Positions 13,298-16,229 of a stretch of 16,229 bases of DNA are shown piece after piece. Position 1 is the stretch's first letter. Every line of letters starts with the position of its first letter. Location of the stretch: the NCBI GenBank assembly GCA_964555735.1, contig CAZKTS010000383.1, positions 1 through 16,229 on the forward strand, read 5' to 3'. Made by a program: the position numbers and the translations under genes. Under the pieces are notes generated by a model. It was not told the origin of the DNA and searched no databases. It saw only the letters and a program-made list of their open reading frames with translations. This stretch comes from CAZKTS01 sp964555735. GTDB lineage: Bacteria > Actinomycetota > Acidimicrobiia > IMCC26256 > PALSA-555.

Positions 13298-14233
13298 ATG
13301 AGCCCGGATCCCGCTCCTGCCGCCGCTGCGGCCCCCGGGCCCCGCCCACCCGGGCCTCCGATCGGGCGCGTGGGCCTCTGGACGTTCTCGCTCGACCAGC
13401 ACCCGGCGGGACGGGCCGGCGAGCTGGCGGCCGAGCTCGAGGCCCTCGGGTACGGCGCGATCTGGATCCCCGAGGCCGTGGGACGGGATCCGTTCGTCAG
13501 CGCCACCCTGCTGCTCGGGGCCACCGAGCGCATCGTCGTGGGCACCGGGATCGCGACGATCTACTCGCGCGACCCGCTGGCGATGAACACGGCCTGGCAG
13601 GCGGTGACCGAGGCGTTCCCCGACCGCTTCCTGCTCGGTCTCGGCGTGAGCCACCGACCGATGGTCGAGGGGCTGCGGGCACAGGAGTACCGACCGCCGC
13701 TCACCGCGATGCGCGAGTACCTCGACGGGATCGATGCCGCGATGTACGCCGCGGTGAAGCCGACGACCGCGCCCGCACGAGTGCTCGCGGCGCTGGGCCC
13801 GAAGATGCTGGACCTCGCGCGCGAGCGCAGCCTCGGCGCGCACCCGTACAACGTCACGCCCGACCACACCGCCCGAGCGCGCGAGATCCTCGGTCCCGAT
13901 CGCCTCCTCGCACCGGAGCAGAAGGTGATCCTGGAGACCGACCCCGGGCGCGCGCGCGAGGTCGCGCGCAGCGTCCTCGCGATCTACTTCCCCGGCCTCC
14001 CCAACTACGTCAACAACGCGCGGCGGCTGGGCTTCACCGAAGAGGACGTCACGCAGCTCTCCGATCGCCTCGTCGACGGGATGATCGCGTGGGGCGACGA
14101 GGAGGCGATCGCCGCGCGAGTGCGGGCCCACCACGACGCCGGTGCCGACCACGTCGCGGTGCAGGTGCTCGCTCGCGACGATCCCGATCGCGTCATGGAC
14201 GACTACCGCCGGCTCGCGGAGGTCCTCTGGTGA
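13298..14233 (+). CDS. LLM-class F420-dependent oxidoreductase, MSMEG_4141 family
   Basis: A 311-residue luciferase-fold oxidoreductase. The core begins at about residue 23 with GRVGLWTFSLDQHPAGRAGELAAELEALGYGAIWIPEAVGRD, followed by ATERIVVGTGIATIYSRDPLAMNTAW and FLLGLGVSHRPMVEGLRAQEY. This wording is characteristic of the F420-dependent MSMEG_4141-type family, so the cofactor is probably F420 rather than FMN. GPKMLDLARERSLGAHPYNVTPDHT and GADHVAVQVLARDDPDRVMDDYRRLA complete the barrel. The first 22 residues are an Ala/Pro-rich tail (PAPAAAAAPGPRPPGPP) outside the fold. ATG 13298 is supported by the TAGATT box 8 nt upstream. The stop overlaps the cupin start (GTGA), so the two proteins are probably made together. 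Confidence 0.93.
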   Translation: MSPDPAPAAAAAPGPRPPGPPIGRVGLWTFSLDQHPAGRAGELAAELEALGYGAIWIPEAVGRDPFVSATLLLGATERIVVGTGIATIYSRDPLAMNTAWQAVTEAFPDRFLLGLGVSHRPMVEGLRAQEYRPPLTAMREYLDGIDAAMYAAVKPTTAPARVLAALGPKMLDLARERSLGAHPYNVTPDHTARAREILGPDRLLAPEQKVILETDPGRAREVARSVLAIYFPGLPNYVNNARRLGFTEEDVTQLSDRLVDGMIAWGDEEAIAARVRAHHDAGADHVAVQVLARDDPDRVMDDYRRLAEVLW

Positions 14234-14694
14234 CCGAGCACTCCCCCATCCGACCGGTTCGTCGCGTGGTCGTGCTCGCCGACGCCGATGACGTGCCCCG
14301 CGTGGTCGCCGACGAGCCCAGCCCTCACGTGCACACCCTGCCCGGGATGCCACCGGACCTCGGCCTGACCGACCTCTGGTACACGGGTGCCGGCGCGAAC
14401 CTCGACGACGGCGCCGACCGCGACCTGGCGGTGGCGCCGGATCCTGGCGGCTCGCTCTTCCGGGTCGTGCAGTTCCCGCCCGACGGCGACAACGAGCCGT
14501 TCTGGCACGAGACCCCGACGTGTGACTACAACGTCCTGCTCTCGGGCGAGCTGGTGCTGCTCGTGGGCGACCAGGCGGTGACGTTGCACGCCGGAGACAC
14601 GGTCGTCGTGCGCGGCGGCAAGCACGCGTGGAGCAACCGGACCGACGGTCTCGCGATCCTCGCCGCGGTCAGCGTGAGCACCGCGGACGCCTGA
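14230..14694 (+). CDS. Cupin domain protein (BLL6423-like)
   Basis: A 154-residue single-domain cupin, a small metal-binding beta-barrel. The first cupin motif is read as PFWHETPTCDYNVLLSGELVLLVGD (residues 90-114), with H93, D99 and E107 as likely metal or pocket residues. The second is HAGDTVVVRGGKHAWSNRT (120-138) with H132. The H-x-T-x-T-x-DY spacing and RGGKHAWSNR are those of the BLL6423-like cupin group, whose reaction is not known. GTG 14230 overlaps the upstream stop by four bases, indicating coupling to the F420-type enzyme; the cupin may act on the same substrate. The stop is one base from the convergent amidohydrolase stop, leaving no room for a terminator. Confidence 0.92.
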   Translation: MTEHSPIRPVRRVVVLADADDVPRVVADEPSPHVHTLPGMPPDLGLTDLWYTGAGANLDDGADRDLAVAPDPGGSLFRVVQFPPDGDNEPFWHETPTCDYNVLLSGELVLLVGDQAVTLHAGDTVVVRGGKHAWSNRTDGLAILAAVSVSTADA

Positions 14695-14695
14695 A

Positions 14696-15904
14696 TCAGG
14701 CCGGCAGGTCCAGGTTGAGCATCTTGATCGCGTTGCCCCGCATCAGCTTGTAGACCGTCTCGTCGTCGAGGCCGTCGACGAGCTTCTCGGCAACCTGCTT
14801 GGTCTCGGGCCACGTCGAGTCGCTGTGCGGGTAGTCGGTCTCGAACGTGATGTTGTCGACACCGACCTCCTCGAGCGACTTGAGGCCGTGCGGGTCGTCG
14901 AAGAAGCAGCCGTACACGCTCGAGAAGTACGACTCGCTCGGGGGCCGCATCACCTTGTCGACCACACCCCCCCAACCCCGGTTCTCCTCCCACACCTTGT
15001 CGGCGCGCTCGAGCACGTACGGGATCCAACCGATCTGACCTTCGGAGTACGCGATCTTGAGGTCGGGCATGCGCTCGAGGACGCCGGACATGAGGAAGTC
15101 GGTGAGCGACATCGCCGCGTTCATGTACGTGAGCGTCGAGCCGACGGCCGGCGGCGCGTCGGCCGACGTCGACGGCATCTTCGACGACGAGCCGATGTGC
15201 ATGCAGACGACGGTCTGCGTCTCCGAGCACGCCTGGAAGAACGGGTCCCAGTAGCCGTCGGGGTCGTGCACCGACGGGAGCCCCAGGAACGGCGGGATCT
15301 CCGTGAAGCACACCGCGTGGCCGCCGCGCGCGGCGTTGCGTCGCACCTCGTCGGCGGCCAGGTTCGCGTCCCAGAGCTGGATGATGGGGAGCGGGATGAG
15401 CCGGCCGTCGGTGCCGGCGCACCACTCGTCGAACATCCAGTCGTTGTAGGCCTTCACACAGAGATCGGCGAGCTCTCGGTCGCTGCGCTCGAGGAAGGTC
15501 TGGCCGCAGAAACGCGGGAACGTCGGGAAGCAGAGCGACGCTTCGGTCCAGTTCGCGTCCATGTCCTCGAGTCGGGCGGCGGAGTCCCAGCACCCGGGGC
15601 GCATGTCGTCCATCGTGATCGGCGTGATCGTCACCTCGTCGCGCGGGTAGCCCGCGGCGGCCATCACGCGCGTGAGCGGGTACCGCAGGTCCTCGCAGAA
15701 CCACCAGTCGGCCCAGTCGCCGTCCTCGTTCGGGCCCGCCTCGCGGTAGGAGAAGACGCCGCCGATGAACTTCATCTCGGCGATCTTCTGGCGCACGATG
15801 CGCGGACCGACGTCCTGGAACTTCTGCGGCAGGCGCTTCGTCCAGACGTCGCCCGGCTCGATGACGTGGTCGTCGACGGAGATGATCTTGGGGAGCTCGG
15901 CCAT
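14696..15904 (-). CDS. Amidohydrolase family protein (amidohydrolase 2 / ACMSD-like)
   Basis: A 402-residue TIM-barrel metal hydrolase or decarboxylase of the amidohydrolase 2 family. ISVDDHVIEPGDVW at the N-terminus holds the first metal ligands (D11/D12, H13). ARLEDMDANWTEASLCFPTFPRF is the typical D-x-D-x-x-G/W-x-x-x-x substrate-side segment. CMHIGSSS supplies the barrel His, MPDLKIAYSEGQIGWIPYVLERAD is a strong family signature, and ETDYPHSDSTWP (355-366) contains the catalytic Asp at about 357. YKLMRGNAIKMLNLD is the conserved C-terminal helix. ATG 15904 is supported by a TACGCT box 6 nt upstream. Members decarboxylate or hydrolyse ring acids; the substrate here is unknown. Convergent with the cupin, separated by one base. 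Confidence 0.94.
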   Translation of the reverse strand: MAELPKIISVDDHVIEPGDVWTKRLPQKFQDVGPRIVRQKIAEMKFIGGVFSYREAGPNEDGDWADWWFCEDLRYPLTRVMAAAGYPRDEVTITPITMDDMRPGCWDSAARLEDMDANWTEASLCFPTFPRFCGQTFLERSDRELADLCVKAYNDWMFDEWCAGTDGRLIPLPIIQLWDANLAADEVRRNAARGGHAVCFTEIPPFLGLPSVHDPDGYWDPFFQACSETQTVVCMHIGSSSKMPSTSADAPPAVGSTLTYMNAAMSLTDFLMSGVLERMPDLKIAYSEGQIGWIPYVLERADKVWEENRGWGGVVDKVMRPPSESYFSSVYGCFFDDPHGLKSLEEVGVDNITFETDYPHSDSTWPETKQVAEKLVDGLDDETVYKLMRGNAIKMLNLDLPA

Positions 15905-15910
15905 GCGGCG

Positions 15911-15916
15911 AGCGTA
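15911..15916 (-). promoter_or_regulatory. Candidate -10 box of a leaderless promoter for the amidohydrolase
   Basis: TACGCT on the minus strand, 6 nt before ATG 15904, with no SD. It is immediately preceded by the palindrome at 15918-15932. Confidence 0.55.
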
Positions 15917-15917
15917 C

Positions 15918-15932
15918 CTGACGCCCCGTCAG
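15918..15932. promoter_or_regulatory. Perfect palindrome at the amidohydrolase promoter (operator candidate)
   Basis: CTGACG-CCC-CGTCAG, two perfect 6-bp arms with a 3-bp spacer, one base upstream of the -10 box. This is where a dimeric repressor of TetR type would block RNA polymerase. It also starts about 20 bp after the stop of the upstream minus-strand membrane gene, so a short terminator hairpin is a weaker alternative; no U-run follows. Confidence 0.45.
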
Positions 15933-15953
15933 ATCACGCGGGGACCGGCGCGG

Positions 15954-16229
15954 TCAGGCCCAGAAGCCGGGGCGCCGGTTGCCGGCCGCCCGGATCTTCA
16001 GGGCGACGCCCCCGAGCGCAGCGACCGCGCCCAGCGCCGCGAGGACGAGCGTCTGGGTGACGAACGTCGAGGTGACGACGTCGTAGCCGGCGTCGAACGC
16101 CTCGACGGTCACGTCGCTCCCGACGACGCGGGAGAGCGGCTCCCGGCCGAAGCGCACGAGCAGCACGAGCGCCGCCGCGATCACGAGCACCCCGAGACCC
16201 ACCACGATCAGCATCGTCGAACGCCGTTC
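15954..16229 (-). CDS. Hypothetical small membrane protein, probably cut at the window end
   Basis: Two hydrophobic segments are visible: MLIVVGLGVLVIAAALVLLV at the start and about residues 51-73 (TFVTQTLVLAALGAVAALGGVALKI), joined by a polar stretch (RFGREPLSRVVGSDVTVEAFDAGYD). The C-terminus is RAAGNRRPGFWA. From ATG 16214 it would be 86 residues. The frame stays open through the last 15 bases (codons ERRST), so a longer N-terminal part outside the window is possible. I do not recognise a family. It is on the same strand as the amidohydrolase, 49 bp upstream, with its own stop and an intervening promoter. Confidence 0.6.
   Translation of the reverse strand, partial: ERRSTMLIVVGLGVLVIAAALVLLVRFGREPLSRVVGSDVTVEAFDAGYDVVTSTFVTQTLVLAALGAVAALGGVALKIRAAGNRRPGFWA

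Noticed and set aside
12199..14229. Long plus-strand open frame running into the cupin from far upstream
   Set aside because: Only the part from GTG 14230 matches a family. The upstream part is antisense to the glucosaminidase and out of frame with the F420-type enzyme.
14825..16060. Long plus-strand frame opposite the amidohydrolase
   Set aside because: No recognisable motif and low-complexity Arg/Val content; the minus-strand amidohydrolase explains the region.
1..16229. CRISPR array, transposon ends, tRNA or rRNA genes, toxin-antitoxin or phage-defence genes
   Set aside because: No regularly spaced repeats, transposase motifs, cloverleaf sequences or defence-protein signatures were found on either strand.

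Overview
The window is very GC-rich with strong third-position G/C. Its genes are mostly oxidoreductases and hydrolases: five short-chain dehydrogenases, two epoxide hydrolases, two luciferase-like oxidoreductases (one of an F420-dependent type), an aldo/keto reductase, a phytanoyl-CoA dioxygenase, a cyclase/metal-hydrolase, a cupin and an amidohydrolase. Together with SD-less start codons placed 6-8 nt behind TANNNT boxes and a KstR-like operator, this points to Actinomycetota, probably an Acidimicrobiia-like or mycobacterium-like environmental lineage. The lineage is inferred; no rRNA or marker gene is present. I see no phage, transposon, CRISPR, tRNA or rRNA.

Layout. (1) 1-3416: the 3' end of a coniferyl-alcohol-dehydrogenase-like SDR (+) converges on an aldo/keto reductase (-) across two tandem hairpins (532-644). 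The reductase diverges, from overlapping -10 boxes, from a two-gene unit (NTF2-like protein, then AlkZ/YcaQ-fold winged-helix protein). (2) 3425-3802: a small membrane protein (-). (3) 3823-7866 (-): a tightly packed operon, transcribed SDR, epoxide hydrolase, SDR, epoxide hydrolase. It looks like a duplicated SDR-epoxide hydrolase module; the second SDR carries a one-base frameshift and the last hydrolase probably starts at CTG. (4) 7867-7940: a divergent control region with a KstR-like palindrome over the -10 of a fifth SDR (7941-8762, +), which ends at a hairpin shared with the next convergent operon. (5) 8815-13176 (-): a secreted coiled-coil glucosaminidase, then a luciferase-like oxidoreductase, an SCP2-like/phytanoyl-CoA dioxygenase fusion and a cyclase; the last three overlap by four bases at each junction. 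(6) 13298-14694 (+): an F420-dependent oxidoreductase (MSMEG_4141 type) translationally coupled to a cupin. (7) 14696-15904 (-): an amidohydrolase 2 family protein with a palindrome at its promoter, then a small membrane protein cut by the window end.

Working together. The SDR/epoxide hydrolase operon and the luciferase-like/dioxygenase/cyclase operon look like pieces of catabolic pathways for hydrophobic, probably terpenoid-, steroid- or aromatic-type substrates. Oxygenases and flavin or F420 enzymes would introduce or reduce groups, SDRs and the AKR would interconvert alcohols and ketones, epoxide hydrolases would open epoxides, and cyclase, amidohydrolase and cupin proteins would process ring or carboxyl products. 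No substrate can be read from the sequence. There is no clear new multi-gene system. The strongest observations are regulatory and structural: leaderless promoters, an overlapping divergent -10 pair, the KstR-like site, an RBS-masking hairpin, the duplicated SDR-EH module with a frameshift and CTG start, and the SCP2-like-PhyH fusion.
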